Positions 1 to 10,495 of a stretch of DNA of 64,000 nt are shown piece after piece. Source of the DNA: an uncultured Saprospiraceae bacterium. Its GTDB lineage: Bacteria > Bacteroidota > Bacteroidia > Chitinophagales > Saprospiraceae. A model generated the notes under the pieces. The model searched no databases, had not been told where the DNA came from, and was given only the letters and a program-made list of their open reading frames with translations. The DNA lies in assembly GCA_938015435.1 (NCBI GenBank), contig CALLPN010000016.1, positions 62,001 through 126,000 on the forward strand, given 5' to 3'. Within the stretch, counting starts at the first letter, position 1, and every line of letters begins with the position of its first letter. The position numbers and the translations under genes were made by a program.

Positions 1-3000
1 GTTTACGTCACCCACTTTGACAGCGATGAAATCTTCATTACTGTGATTAGAAGAAAGGTTAGTTATATTTCTCGTCTCATCCACAGGAAATGGTGAATTG
101 ATATCAGCGAAGGTTTGTTCAGTATCAACAAATCTCCAAGAAGTATTACTAAGTAACTCATCGTGTACTCCAAGTACTAGTTTTCTTAGCTCTACGACAT
201 CAACAGAACTAACATTATCATCTCCATTGATATCGGCAGCAATCACTTTATAAGGACTATCAAGATTAGCAAATCCTAAGATATGTCTTTGGATCAATAC
301 TAGATCTAATGTACTTACACCATTAGTATAAAGGTCATCTTTAGTTACTGATATTTGGTAATCCACACCTTCAGGAGATCCTTCAAATGCATAAGCTCCA
401 TTTACATTGGTTAGTGTAGATCTTGGAAACTCCGGAAGTAAAGCATCCACTTTAACTACAGCTTCCGAAATTCCATTTCCTTCTTCTGTCTCTACAATAC
501 CTCTCATATCAATATCACCTCCTCCAACTAATGTAAGATCTATCTCACAGAAATCAACGTTACCTTTCTCATCCCAAACATATACGTTTATTGGAGTTAC
601 ACCTGCTACGTCAAATGTCATTGCACTAGATCTTAGTTCAGCGATATAACTATTGTCGTTTTCAGGTGGCGTATTAGAGAAAGTAAATCTCAGATCTTCT
701 TGATCAGTACAATTATCAAACGCGCCTAGATCGAAATCTATAGCCCATAGCTCAGCGCCGTTAATAGCTGAAGTACTCAGAGCAACACAGTATGGTGTTG
801 GCGCTTTCTTGTCTATTACCATAAATGTAGTCGAACATGATGCTACATTTCCACATCCGTCTGTTACTTTCCATGTTACTATATGATTGAACATACTTGA
901 TTCAATAGCTTCTATTACATTAATAGATACATCTTCTCCACTCTCTGTAGGAGCAAGATATCTATCATTAATTCCGTTTCCGTTAGTATCATTATTGATA
1001 TTGCTATCGTTAGTTGGTAAGAATGAACTATACTCATAATCAACTGCACCATCACCCCAAGTATCTACAAATACTTGCCACTTTAACCAGTCGCTGGCAC
1101 AGTCTCCTGAGTCAACTGCATTGTTAGTAAGCACAGTACTTAATCTCTCACAAGTCGAACCATTATCGTTAGCATCATTACTATCATTCACTTCAAACAT
1201 TGCTGGCGCACAGTTACTAATAACTGGTGCATCTCTGTCGGTGATCTTAATAGTTTGTGCTCCTAAAAACAATCCCTCAGCACCATCAGTCGCATCATAT
1301 ACACACCAGTCAATTACTGAGAATTGTCTTAAGATCTTGAAACATGCATCACTTGCGACGCCTGTTGCCGGATCTACTTCAAAGAAGAATGTATCTACCT
1401 CTTCCGTATAACCGATAAAATCACATACTCCAGCAGTCCAAGTAGGGGCATCATAAGCAATGTCATCCGTACATGCTATTTGACCAGTTGGAGATGTGGG
1501 TAAGTCTCTTGGGAAATTTATATTCGTTTCATTAAATACTGGGTAAGGATTTTCTATATCTATACGTTGATTACAAGAGATCAATGGACTTGAACCTACT
1601 ACTGAATATGTTGCAATTACAAATCCTACTCCACATGCGTCTAGCTGCGGTGTAAATGATGCACTTACTGACTCAGTTCCACATAGGGCTAAGGTCGTTG
1701 CGTTTCCAATATTTATTGGATCTGTGTAATCCATATCGCAAGCTAATGTTACGTCAGGAGGACAAACTATACTTGAGATTGCTTTTCCTTCAACTCTCAC
1801 AGTTACCCAGGTTTCGTTGTAGTTATCTGATTCTCCTAAATCTTGTATCCCATCACCATCTGCATCTACCCAGTCTCCAAATATTCCGTTCATGTTTCCA
1901 TCATCGAATACTCTCATATGAACCGGTACTAATCCGAATTCGATTCCTGTTACTGGATCTACATCGGTAATATCTGCACAACAGAACTTAACATACTCAC
2001 CATTATCTGGATCGAAATCTGCTCTCGTTGGATTAGTATCACCAGCATGAGGAAAGTCGTCATTAGTGGCGTAAGTGCTATTACCTGAATATCCACAAGC
2101 GACAGGACTTTCTTCTCTTCTAATTTCGATCTTCACATCACTACACCCATCATACGATCCATTATCTACCGAGTTTGTAAATATTTTGGCTACTCCAATC
2201 GCATTACCATTTTCATCTAATTGTCCACTTGTAGTTAGATTCACAACTATGTTTTGTAGAGCGGTTGGTATTGGTGGCGTAGCATCAAATACATTTACTT
2301 CTACTTCTACACTAGAAGTATTTCCACAACAATCACTTGCTGTATAAGTAAATATGTTAGGTTGTCCAGGCATTGTCTTTGGAGCTCCATATACTATCCA
2401 GAATATACTTTGATTGGCTGGTGTATTAGGCGCGACTAATGTAGTTCCTGCAGGTCCACTTACTGTGTAGGTTAGATTTGCAGTACATTGGTCGTGAAGT
2501 ACAGTCGGTGCTGGCAATGAAAAATCACCAAGACAATTCCAAGGATTTACACTAACATTCAACCCTTCTGCATCGATTGTGGGAGCTTCCGTATCTACTG
2601 ATTTAATAGTCTGAACAAATGTAATAGGCAGAGCAGTCGGTGAACACCAATCTAGCACTGTCCAAGTTCTAATCACTTTAATATTTCCATTACATCCAGG
2701 CCCACATGCTGGGACCTCTTGATCTGTATAAGTTACATTGAGATTACATACTGAGCTACTTATTGGCTGAGCATAAGGTAACCCATCACAACCTGTTTCA
2801 AAGTAATGAAGGTAACCGAAAGCTATTCCTTCATGCTTTTCTATTATATCTACTGGACAATTAGGTCCTGTAGGAATATCATTAGTTGGATTGGTAGGCG
2901 CATCTGGAAATCCATCTCCATCCGTATCTATTTTATCATCAAAAAACGCTGCAATGTCTTCTGGATCAGTTCCTGTACCACAAGGTAAATCTATGGTAGC

Positions 3001-5712
3001 TGAAGGAAATGAAAATTGAGGACTAGCTGTTGTAATCGGATTTAATAAATATTCCGATACACAAGAACTAACCACTGTACCATCTGATGCTACTATTGCA
3101 TAAGTACGAGTTATAACTCTCGATCCGCATGCAACACCATCTGATACTTGATCAGAAAATGCTATGTTAGCATCTCCACAATTATCCATGACATCTGGAC
3201 CAGGTACTGAAATAAGTCCTGCTAAGATTGCATCCTCATCTACGCAAGTAAAGATACAATCCAATGTACCGGCTGCTGCTGCACCCGGAGGGCAGATCGT
3301 ACAGATTAACGATGAATTAAATTTATCTTCTACAACAATATCAGACCAACAGCTATTTCCTGTTGCTGGATCAGTAACTGTTACTGTGTAAGTACCAGGA
3401 ACTGTTATCAGATCAGAACCAAATGAGGTTGTTATAGAGAAATCATCGTAACATCCATAGTTACTTCCTTCTAAAATCATATCCGCATTAATAAGAACTT
3501 GACAATTATCGTCTAGTGAAATATTCAAATTATCATTACATGTCAAGACGGTACTTGTTGGTAGAAATTCATTTAGTATAATCTGATATTCACAAACAGT
3601 TACAGTTCCATTAGATTCAGTGATATCATAAGATACAGTTACTGGAGAATCCTCAAGACTAATAAAGTCGCCCAATGCTGGACCGGCTGTTTGAGTTACG
3701 GTTACATCTCCACAATTATCTGTTGCCGTTGGGGCTGGTATTATCATGACTTCACCACACTCGCCTGGTTCTAAGTTTATAGTTGTAGTACCTGGGCATG
3801 CAAAAACTGGAGCTTCGTCATCTCCGATTGTAATCATTAGTGATGATACACTCGGTGGACAAATAGGTCCAAGAATAGAAGAAAATGATCCAATTGCGAA
3901 AGGACTGTCTGCTGTTGCATTATCAGTACCTCCTTCTAAAGAGTTAACACCTCCAAAAGTCCAATTGTTAGCATTAAAACCACCGTCTGGACCAGTATTA
4001 TTATTACGCAATGCCCAACCATCTGTATATTCCCAAAGCATACCTGTACCATCGACACCTACATCACCATATGCATCTATAAGGTTACCATTTTCAAATA
4101 ATTCTATAACATCATCACCATTAATACTTACTGCATTAGTAATATAATCTGCTGCAAATCCAAAGAAAGATAAGAATGCAGGACCATTAGCTGTTACATA
4201 AATGTGATCTCCTGCGGATGCAGAAGAACCTGCAGGGAAGGTAAAGTTAGCTCCATTAGAAGCATTACCGTTAGCGGCTACTCCGATACCATATGCACTA
4301 AGATCGGCAATATCCGTAAGAGCGAATAACTCTACAGCTTTGGGTTGCCCTCCAGTCATAGTACCGTCAGCAATACCAGAAAGTGTCAATTGACCTGCTC
4401 CATCTAATGAATTAGTTACGGTGTATACACCGTCGTCACTCATAGAAGGATCGATCGCACCTGTTACGGCATCTAGTCCAAGACTAGGTCCGCCTGCAAC
4501 TACTTCGAAAGCATAGCTTCCATCTACTCCTGTTGTATGCATTACCATAATCGGATCAGCATTAGGACACAATGTAGTGGCCGCATAGAAAAATTCAGAA
4601 TCTCCTGCTTCTTCGAAAATAGTGACTAATATATCTTGACTTGAATTTCCACATACTGCATCCATCACAGAATATGTCAGCGTAACAGACATACCTACTT
4701 CAGCAGCATTTGGGTTATAATTTGTATTTGGTACAGCAGGGTCATCAAATGAACCCATACCTCCAGACCACATACCTACACCTGTTGCATTTAGCTGAAC
4801 TGGGTTAGCACCACAACCTAATTGGTTACCACCAGCATCTGCCGCAGTTCCTTCTGAAATTGTAATAGATACGGTTACTTCATCTGTACATCCAGACCCT
4901 CCACCTGCAGCACATCCTGCGCCTGCGTATGATCCTATTGGAAAAGGAGTCGTTGCGGTTGCATTAGTTGTCTCATTATCTAAAGCATTGATACCACTAA
5001 GATCCCACTCTGTAACATCAAATGTTGTCGAAGGACATAGAGAAGCATTATTTCTGTAAGCCCATCCATCTGAATATGCCCAATTTTCTCCAGTACCATC
5101 TGTTCCAACCACTCCGTAGACATCAATCACAGCACCGTTGCAGAATAACTCCATAGAGTCATCTCCGTTTATATTAGCTGCACCATTAGTAAAATCTGGA
5201 TTTACTCCAAAGAAAGACATGAACATTGCTGATTCAGAAGCAACTGTAATATATGTACCCGCTGTAACTGCTATTGCTGGAAAAGTAAACTCTTCTCCAT
5301 CAGATCCTCCAGCGTTATTCGCCGATCCAAATCCGTAGATACTAAGATCTGCTATATTTTGAAGAGTAAAAAACTCAATTGCTTTAGGAACTCCACCTGT
5401 AAGTGGGCCATCAATAACTCCAGTGATCAAGATCTCTGGTGCCATACCTGTCATAGTAACAGTATTAGTCACATCATAAGAACCCGCATCACTACCTGAA
5501 AGGTCTATCTCACCTGTAGCTCCATCAATATCTAATGTACCTGTACCTGTGAAAGTGTAAGTACCATCTTCTCCTGTGGTATGAGTAACGGAAGCTGTAC
5601 CTCCTGTGGTACAGAAAGCCGTAGTTCCTCCAAAAGTAAACTCGGCATCGCATTGCGCAGAAATGATACTAGCAAATAGCATCATTGAAAATAATGTAAT
5701 TATCTTATTCAT
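1..5712 (-). CDS. Giant secreted HYR/Ig-like repeat protein with lamin-tail-like N-terminal domains and a dockerin-like segment near the window edge; C-terminus truncated by the window
   Basis: Minus-strand frame open from ATG at 5712 (MNKIITLFSMMLFASIISAQCDAEF..., signal peptide) to position 1. Not in the ORF track because it has no stop inside the window. Translation of the left part (DINGDDNVSSVDVVELRKLVLG) is collinear with the 48484-58059 protein. Confidence 0.9.
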   Translation of the reverse strand, partial: MNKIITLFSMMLFASIISAQCDAEFTFGGTTAFCTTGGTASVTHTTGEDGTYTFTGTGTLDIDGATGEIDLSGSDAGSYDVTNTVTMTGMAPEILITGVIDGPLTGGVPKAIEFFTLQNIADLSIYGFGSANNAGGSDGEEFTFPAIAVTAGTYITVASESAMFMSFFGVNPDFTNGAANINGDDSMELFCNGAVIDVYGVVGTDGTGENWAYSDGWAYRNNASLCPSTTFDVTEWDLSGINALDNETTNATATTPFPIGSYAGAGCAAGGGSGCTDEVTVSITISEGTAADAGGNQLGCGANPVQLNATGVGMWSGGMGSFDDPAVPNTNYNPNAAEVGMSVTLTYSVMDAVCGNSSQDILVTIFEEAGDSEFFYAATTLCPNADPIMVMHTTGVDGSYAFEVVAGGPSLGLDAVTGAIDPSMSDDGVYTVTNSLDGAGQLTLSGIADGTMTGGQPKAVELFALTDIADLSAYGIGVAANGNASNGANFTFPAGSSASAGDHIYVTANGPAFLSFFGFAADYITNAVSINGDDVIELFENGNLIDAYGDVGVDGTGMLWEYTDGWALRNNNTGPDGGFNANNWTFGGVNSLEGGTDNATADSPFAIGSFSSILGPICPPSVSSLMITIGDDEAPVFACPGTTTINLEPGECGEVMIIPAPTATDNCGDVTVTQTAGPALGDFISLEDSPVTVSYDITESNGTVTVCEYQIILNEFLPTSTVLTCNDNLNISLDDNCQVLINADMILEGSNYGCYDDFSITTSFGSDLITVPGTYTVTVTDPATGNSCWSDIVVEDKFNSSLICTICPPGAAAAGTLDCIFTCVDEDAILAGLISVPGPDVMDNCGDANIAFSDQVSDGVACGSRVITRTYAIVASDGTVVSSCVSEYLLNPITTASPQFSFPSATIDLPCGTGTDPEDIAAFFDDKIDTDGDGFPDAPTNPTNDIPTGPNCPVDIIEKHEGIAFGYLHYFETGCDGLPYAQPISSSVCNLNVTYTDQEVPACGPGCNGNIKVIRTWTVLDWCSPTALPITFVQTIKSVDTEAPTIDAEGLNVSVNPWNCLGDFSLPAPTVLHDQCTANLTYTVSGPAGTTLVAPNTPANQSIFWIVYGAPKTMPGQPNIFTYTASDCCGNTSSVEVEVNVFDATPPIPTALQNIVVNLTTSGQLDENGNAIGVAKIFTNSVDNGSYDGCSDVKIEIRREESPVACGYSGNSTYATNDDFPHAGDTNPTRADFDPDNGEYVKFCCADITDVDPVTGIEFGLVPVHMRVFDDGNMNGIFGDWVDADGDGIQDLGESDNYNETWVTVRVEGKAISSIVCPPDVTLACDMDYTDPINIGNATTLALCGTESVSASFTPQLDACGVGFVIATYSVVGSSPLISCNQRIDIENPYPVFNETNINFPRDLPTSPTGQIACTDDIAYDAPTWTAGVCDFIGYTEEVDTFFFEVDPATGVASDACFKILRQFSVIDWCVYDATDGAEGLFLGAQTIKITDRDAPVISNCAPAMFEVNDSNDANDNGSTCERLSTVLTNNAVDSGDCASDWLKWQVFVDTWGDGAVDYEYSSFLPTNDSNINNDTNGNGINDRYLAPTESGEDVSINVIEAIESSMFNHIVTWKVTDGCGNVASCSTTFMVIDKKAPTPYCVALSTSAINGAELWAIDFDLGAFDNCTDQEDLRFTFSNTPPENDNSYIAELRSSAMTFDVAGVTPINVYVWDEKGNVDFCEIDLTLVGGGDIDMRGIVETEEGNGISEAVVKVDALLPEFPRSTLTNVNGAYAFEGSPEGVDYQISVTKDDLYTNGVSTLDLVLIQRHILGFANLDSPYKVIAADINGDDNVSSVDVVELRKLVLGVHDELLSNTSWRFVDTEQTFADINSPFPVDETRNITNLSSNHSNEDFIAVKVGDVN

Positions 5713-6057
5713 TCATTCAGGTTTTTATCAATGTCCTTAAGTCGAAAATTGATACGTTCGATTGTAATATGACAAGTGGGTAGCTTGTCTGGGTTCTATC
5801 ATTAAGCGAAATAAAAAAACTAGTTGCTATATCATTGATCGAAGTATCACAAAGGCCCCCTTATATTAACTAAATGATATTATATCATATAGAATATAAG
5901 CTACGTGGGCTTTCATACTTACTGTAAACAAGTTTTATACCAATAGCTATTATCTCACTCTTTGCAAAGTTATAAAAAATCCATATTTAAACAGCTCAGA
6001 ATGTGTCTTTTATGGTAATTCTCAAAAACAATTTTGACGCATTTACAATTCAAGTGA

Positions 6058-7053
6058 CTACTGAAGAAACTTATATTTCATATTAAAGACATATTTTTCA
6101 TTAGACTTAAGAATTGTAGATGGAAATTGCCCTTGATTTGGGCTGTCTGGCCAATGCTGTGGCTCAAAGCAAAAGGCGCCTCTAAACATGTGTGATCGCC
6201 CCGTTTTGCCCTTTTCTTTACCATCAAAATGATTGGCTGTATAGAATTGCAATCCTGGCTGGTTGCTATAGACTTGCATATGCACTTTACTATTGCTAGA
6301 TTTTGCCTCCGCTTGTAGTTGTAGATGGTCTGTTTGATTTTCGGTGATGTAGGTATGATCTATACCACCAAGCAAGTTAATTTGTGAGTGAGATTCTTTC
6401 ATTGCCTTTGCTAAAGACTTCCATCGGGTAAAGTCAAATCCCGTAAATCCTACATCTACGATATCTCCACTAGGTATTCCTTCTACATCTGTTGAAAGGA
6501 TTTGATTAGAATGGATTTGAAATAGATGTTCGCTAAGATCATAACTCGTCAACCCAGAAAGATTGAAATATGGGTGGTGCGTAAGGCTAAGTACTGTGGG
6601 TTTTGTGGAAGTAGCGGTCATACTAAGTGCTAGAGTATCCTCTGCAACTATCTCGTACCGAGCTATGGTAGTCAATTCTCCAGGAAACCCTTGATCTCCA
6701 TCTGGTGAAATATTTTGCAATTCTACGTGGATGCTTGACTTACTAATTACCTTCCAAACTGTATTATGAAAAGCTTCTTTGCCGCCATGCAAGATGTGCT
6801 TCCCATGGTTTTGATCTAATGGATAAGATACTCCATCCGACGAATATTGAGCATTAGCTATTCGATTAGCGTATCTACCAATCAGTGCACCATGATAGGG
6901 TTCGTTGGCAGTCTTATATTCATCTACAGTATCAAAACCCAAAACTATATCAACTCCATCTACCAACCATTGCATTATTCTACCACCGTAATTAGTGATA
7001 GAAATTGTCAACCTATCATTGGATATCGTTAATATTTCTTCCATCCTCAACAA
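6058..7053 (-). CDS. galM: Aldose 1-epimerase (galactose mutarotase)
   Basis: TNYGGRIMQWLVDG, GALIGRYANRIANA, HHPYFNLSG and late QPGLQFYTANHFDG motifs. Confidence 0.9.
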   Translation of the reverse strand: MLRMEEILTISNDRLTISITNYGGRIMQWLVDGVDIVLGFDTVDEYKTANEPYHGALIGRYANRIANAQYSSDGVSYPLDQNHGKHILHGGKEAFHNTVWKVISKSSIHVELQNISPDGDQGFPGELTTIARYEIVAEDTLALSMTATSTKPTVLSLTHHPYFNLSGLTSYDLSEHLFQIHSNQILSTDVEGIPSGDIVDVGFTGFDFTRWKSLAKAMKESHSQINLLGGIDHTYITENQTDHLQLQAEAKSSNSKVHMQVYSNQPGLQFYTANHFDGKEKGKTGRSHMFRGAFCFEPQHWPDSPNQGQFPSTILKSNEKYVFNMKYKFLQ

Positions 7054-7068
7054 TTTGCTATTTACTTC

Positions 7069-10000
7069 TTAAAAATCGGCTCCGACACTAAAATAGAACC
7101 TTGGGTCTTGCACTTGACCATTCTCAAGTCCCCACGCGTAATCAAACTTCACTAAGTAACCCAATACCGTAGTGCGAATGCCTGTACCATAGCCCATGAG
7201 TAATGGATTACGGAAATATCGAACATTGAGAGTAATGATATCTCCGCTATTTACCTGAACTGTATTTAATGGGTTATCATTACTCCAAGGAGAAAATCCA
7301 TGCCAAGCAGTCCCTATATCATAAAACGCTGTAAGTTGAAAATCTTTGAAGAATGCGGCACCCTTATTAGGGCCTAACAAGTATTTAAAGATTGGCAATC
7401 TTAACTCAGCATTGATTAATGCAAAAGATCCTCCGTTTCTGGCATTGGCCTTGAATCCTCTCAACTGATTAGCTGCTGTGTGAAATGCAAATCTCGTATT
7501 AACCGGAACCGTAGTTTCTTGATTAAAAGACTGAAATATCCAACCTTCAATACCTCCCAAATAGTATAGTATTTTTTCTGACCCCATGGATGCATTACCC
7601 GCTCCTCTAAATGCTAATACGGAATGACGAAGCAATGGTATATAATGCCTAAAGTCAAATCCTAAAACGGAAGTAAATCCTTCTGAAAGGCTAAAATCGA
7701 ATCCGTCAACTACTTGCAGATCAAATTTATTAATTGCCTCTAAATAAAACTTATATCTTGTTCCATTCTTGATATTTGTAGATATCTCAATCGTATTATC
7801 ATAAACGTATTCGGCTTTAATACTCAATCTTTTATCAAACGATATAGGGTCATCTAATGATTCTTCATCACTTGACTTTAGTAGGTACCTATCTAATCTT
7901 AGGCTAGTCCTGAGTCGAATGCTTCTAAATATATCAAATGGATATTTCAGCTGAAATTCGCCAAGCATTAAGTTTGTGTTTGTGCTGTATAGTTGATTGA
8001 AGCTACTTTCGTACGTCTCGCTAAATGATCGTCTGTAAAGACTGTATTTCTTATCAATCAACTTCTTTCTATCTTCGTATATCAAGAAGAACTCTGATCC
8101 ATTAAATCTAGTAGGGAGACGAAATCCACCTACCAATACATCATCTTCGAACAAGTCTTTTACGGTTGCTTGGAATAAAATACCATTGGGTGCATATTGT
8201 AATTCATTTGCGGGCTCATCAATTCCCAAAGCTGCCAAATCAATACCATCACCAGGATTATTATAATTTTCTAAACCTTCAAAAAGTACTGAGTTGTCAA
8301 ACTTGGTTGCAAAATTATCAATCCTGAATTTTTTTCTACCAGCAACAATTCTAGCTGGATTCCAATCTGTAAGTTCTTCTTCATTGAGACTATCTCCATC
8401 GATAATATCATTATGTAATGAAAGCCTACTCTCTGTAGATAATTCTATGTCTGGAAGGACCTCTGGATCAGGAAATTGACTCTGAAACATATACTCAGGT
8501 CGTAGAGTTTTATCATCACTATCTAGAAAAATAAGTGGTACCTCTTCAGTCTCACGAGCGAGTTCCTCAAGATCTTTAAAATAAGGTGTTATCGGCGGGT
8601 TTGATGATCCAATTATATTTTTATCAAATATTCGATATCCCCCATCATAATAATATGTATAAGTAGCAATGTTAGAATTAGGTCGAATCGCATGAAAAAT
8701 AATATTTCTATCTGCATTACTTTTCGGTGTCGATAAACCAGATGAAATGTCATACATATATTGATTCTGAATACCCGTTACGTTAGATAAATAGGATACT
8801 CTGCCGTCTTCTATGTATATGGGATCTTTAATATCAGACTTTGCATCAAAGATTAATTCAATTGATTTAGTTTCTAAATTTAAAAAGAATAAGTCCAAAT
8901 TTCCCTGAGGTACTATTGTATCTATATCACCTTGATCCATCCAATTTAATGGTCTATTGGATGTAAACAAGACTCCTCTATCTGGACCACGGTCGATAAC
9001 CTGTACAGATAAATCATCATGCATATCAGTAGTAAGTGGTGTGGGGATTCTCAATATAGCATCGTAGTGCAATAAGTCCGAATAACCAATCATATTAGCA
9101 GACATGACATACTCAGTATCCGTAATATAATCGATACTATACACTCTTCTTATAGCCTCAGGCAGCAACTGTTCTTCATAAGTTACATGATCGTCAATCT
9201 TATACCTGCGAAGATATCTTAGATCCCTATGTTCGTAGACCATCGAAAACTCTAGGTTCGATTCATGCCAGGCAAGACTTGGATAGGAATAATCAGTTTT
9301 TTGTAATGCATTACGATGACCGTATTTCATTATAGTTTTTTCATCACCACTTTCAACATCCCTAAGCATAACACGAAACTTACCTTGTTGATTGAATACG
9401 TATAGCAGCATACTTTCATCAGGGCTATACTTCATTTGAGATATAGGAACGTAAGATTTATTCTTAAGATCTATCTCTTGGTCCAAATCAGTAATCTCAA
9501 ATAAATCCTTTTCACCTTGATAATGGTCTTGCCAATATTTGGACCAATCCATTTGTAATTGCTCATAATTACGATTGACCACATAACTAAAACTGTTGTC
9601 TAGATTAGATGATAGTCTTGTTAGATACAGCAAATTAGAAATAGATAGTCGACCATAATTTTGATCAATATAATACCACATCGAATGCCCAGCAATTTTG
9701 GGGTGTCTCTCTGCTAATTTCTCAAAGTTAGTATACTTAGTATTACTTTCTAAAAGGTCTCTTAATTCATCATCTAACTCACTGTCCCATGGTTGAGTCG
9801 CGTAATTTACAACACCTTCTTTGTACCATTCTGGTAGCTTTAGCAATACTGCATTTTGCACTATCTCTTGTATACTAGATCCAAATAGTATGGCATTAAG
9901 GTAAACTCTGGCAATACCTTCTCTAATCTGCTCTCTAAGGTGAGCATGATTACCATCAAAATAGACAAACATTTTATTTCCTACAATCTTAGTCTTACCA

Positions 10001-10332
10001 GTGGTTGAGCCAAATATATCTTCGGTTCCAATATTAGATTGCTTAAAATCTGTTACATCTAAATAAACGATAATTTGAATCTTGTCATTCATACGATGCT
10101 CCATGATATCTTGGATATCAGTATGATCTAACTCGGCGTATTGCAGGACTGTTTTTCCAAGCAACTTGCCTTTACCGTACCAGTAGGTAACAAAATTCTC
10201 TGTCTCGTATTTATCCCAACTTTTAAAATCGTCTGTGAATTGCACACGGTTTTTCCCAAACTCAGTATTGATACTTTGAGAGAAAAGGTAGCTAGACGAT
10301 AAGATTAAAATGAGTACTATAAGCTTTCGCAT
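7069..10332 (-). CDS. Outer-membrane protein: degenerate peptidase-MA-like N-terminus, TolB/PD40-like propeller, C-terminal Omp85/surface-antigen-like beta-barrel
   Basis: Signal peptide; LPEWYKEGVVNYA (peptidase MA-like) without an HExxH; repeated blades such as SYPSLAWHESNLEFSMVYEHRDLRYLRRY; C-terminal barrel ending in F (...DPRFYFSVGADF). Confidence 0.7.
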   Translation of the reverse strand: MRKLIVLILILSSSYLFSQSINTEFGKNRVQFTDDFKSWDKYETENFVTYWYGKGKLLGKTVLQYAELDHTDIQDIMEHRMNDKIQIIVYLDVTDFKQSNIGTEDIFGSTTGKTKIVGNKMFVYFDGNHAHLREQIREGIARVYLNAILFGSSIQEIVQNAVLLKLPEWYKEGVVNYATQPWDSELDDELRDLLESNTKYTNFEKLAERHPKIAGHSMWYYIDQNYGRLSISNLLYLTRLSSNLDNSFSYVVNRNYEQLQMDWSKYWQDHYQGEKDLFEITDLDQEIDLKNKSYVPISQMKYSPDESMLLYVFNQQGKFRVMLRDVESGDEKTIMKYGHRNALQKTDYSYPSLAWHESNLEFSMVYEHRDLRYLRRYKIDDHVTYEEQLLPEAIRRVYSIDYITDTEYVMSANMIGYSDLLHYDAILRIPTPLTTDMHDDLSVQVIDRGPDRGVLFTSNRPLNWMDQGDIDTIVPQGNLDLFFLNLETKSIELIFDAKSDIKDPIYIEDGRVSYLSNVTGIQNQYMYDISSGLSTPKSNADRNIIFHAIRPNSNIATYTYYYDGGYRIFDKNIIGSSNPPITPYFKDLEELARETEEVPLIFLDSDDKTLRPEYMFQSQFPDPEVLPDIELSTESRLSLHNDIIDGDSLNEEELTDWNPARIVAGRKKFRIDNFATKFDNSVLFEGLENYNNPGDGIDLAALGIDEPANELQYAPNGILFQATVKDLFEDDVLVGGFRLPTRFNGSEFFLIYEDRKKLIDKKYSLYRRSFSETYESSFNQLYSTNTNLMLGEFQLKYPFDIFRSIRLRTSLRLDRYLLKSSDEESLDDPISFDKRLSIKAEYVYDNTIEISTNIKNGTRYKFYLEAINKFDLQVVDGFDFSLSEGFTSVLGFDFRHYIPLLRHSVLAFRGAGNASMGSEKILYYLGGIEGWIFQSFNQETTVPVNTRFAFHTAANQLRGFKANARNGGSFALINAELRLPIFKYLLGPNKGAAFFKDFQLTAFYDIGTAWHGFSPWSNDNPLNTVQVNSGDIITLNVRYFRNPLLMGYGTGIRTTVLGYLVKFDYAWGLENGQVQDPRFYFSVGADF

Positions 10333-10495
10333 ACTCCAAGATAGAAATATTACAGAAGTATATGGAGAGAATTTGGATTAGATTAATTAGTAGGACATTG
10401 AAGGCATTACTATCAGACAATTTCCTGTTATTAAATTTCCCATTCTACGACTCGGATTGTTACTGATAAGCGACTAAAAACTCGAATATATCATA

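Noticed and set aside
407-5338. Plus-strand ORFs of 60-133 aa across 1-5700
   Set aside because: Antisense to a long open minus-strand frame with clear protein homology to the 48484-58059 paralog; compositional shadow ORFs.
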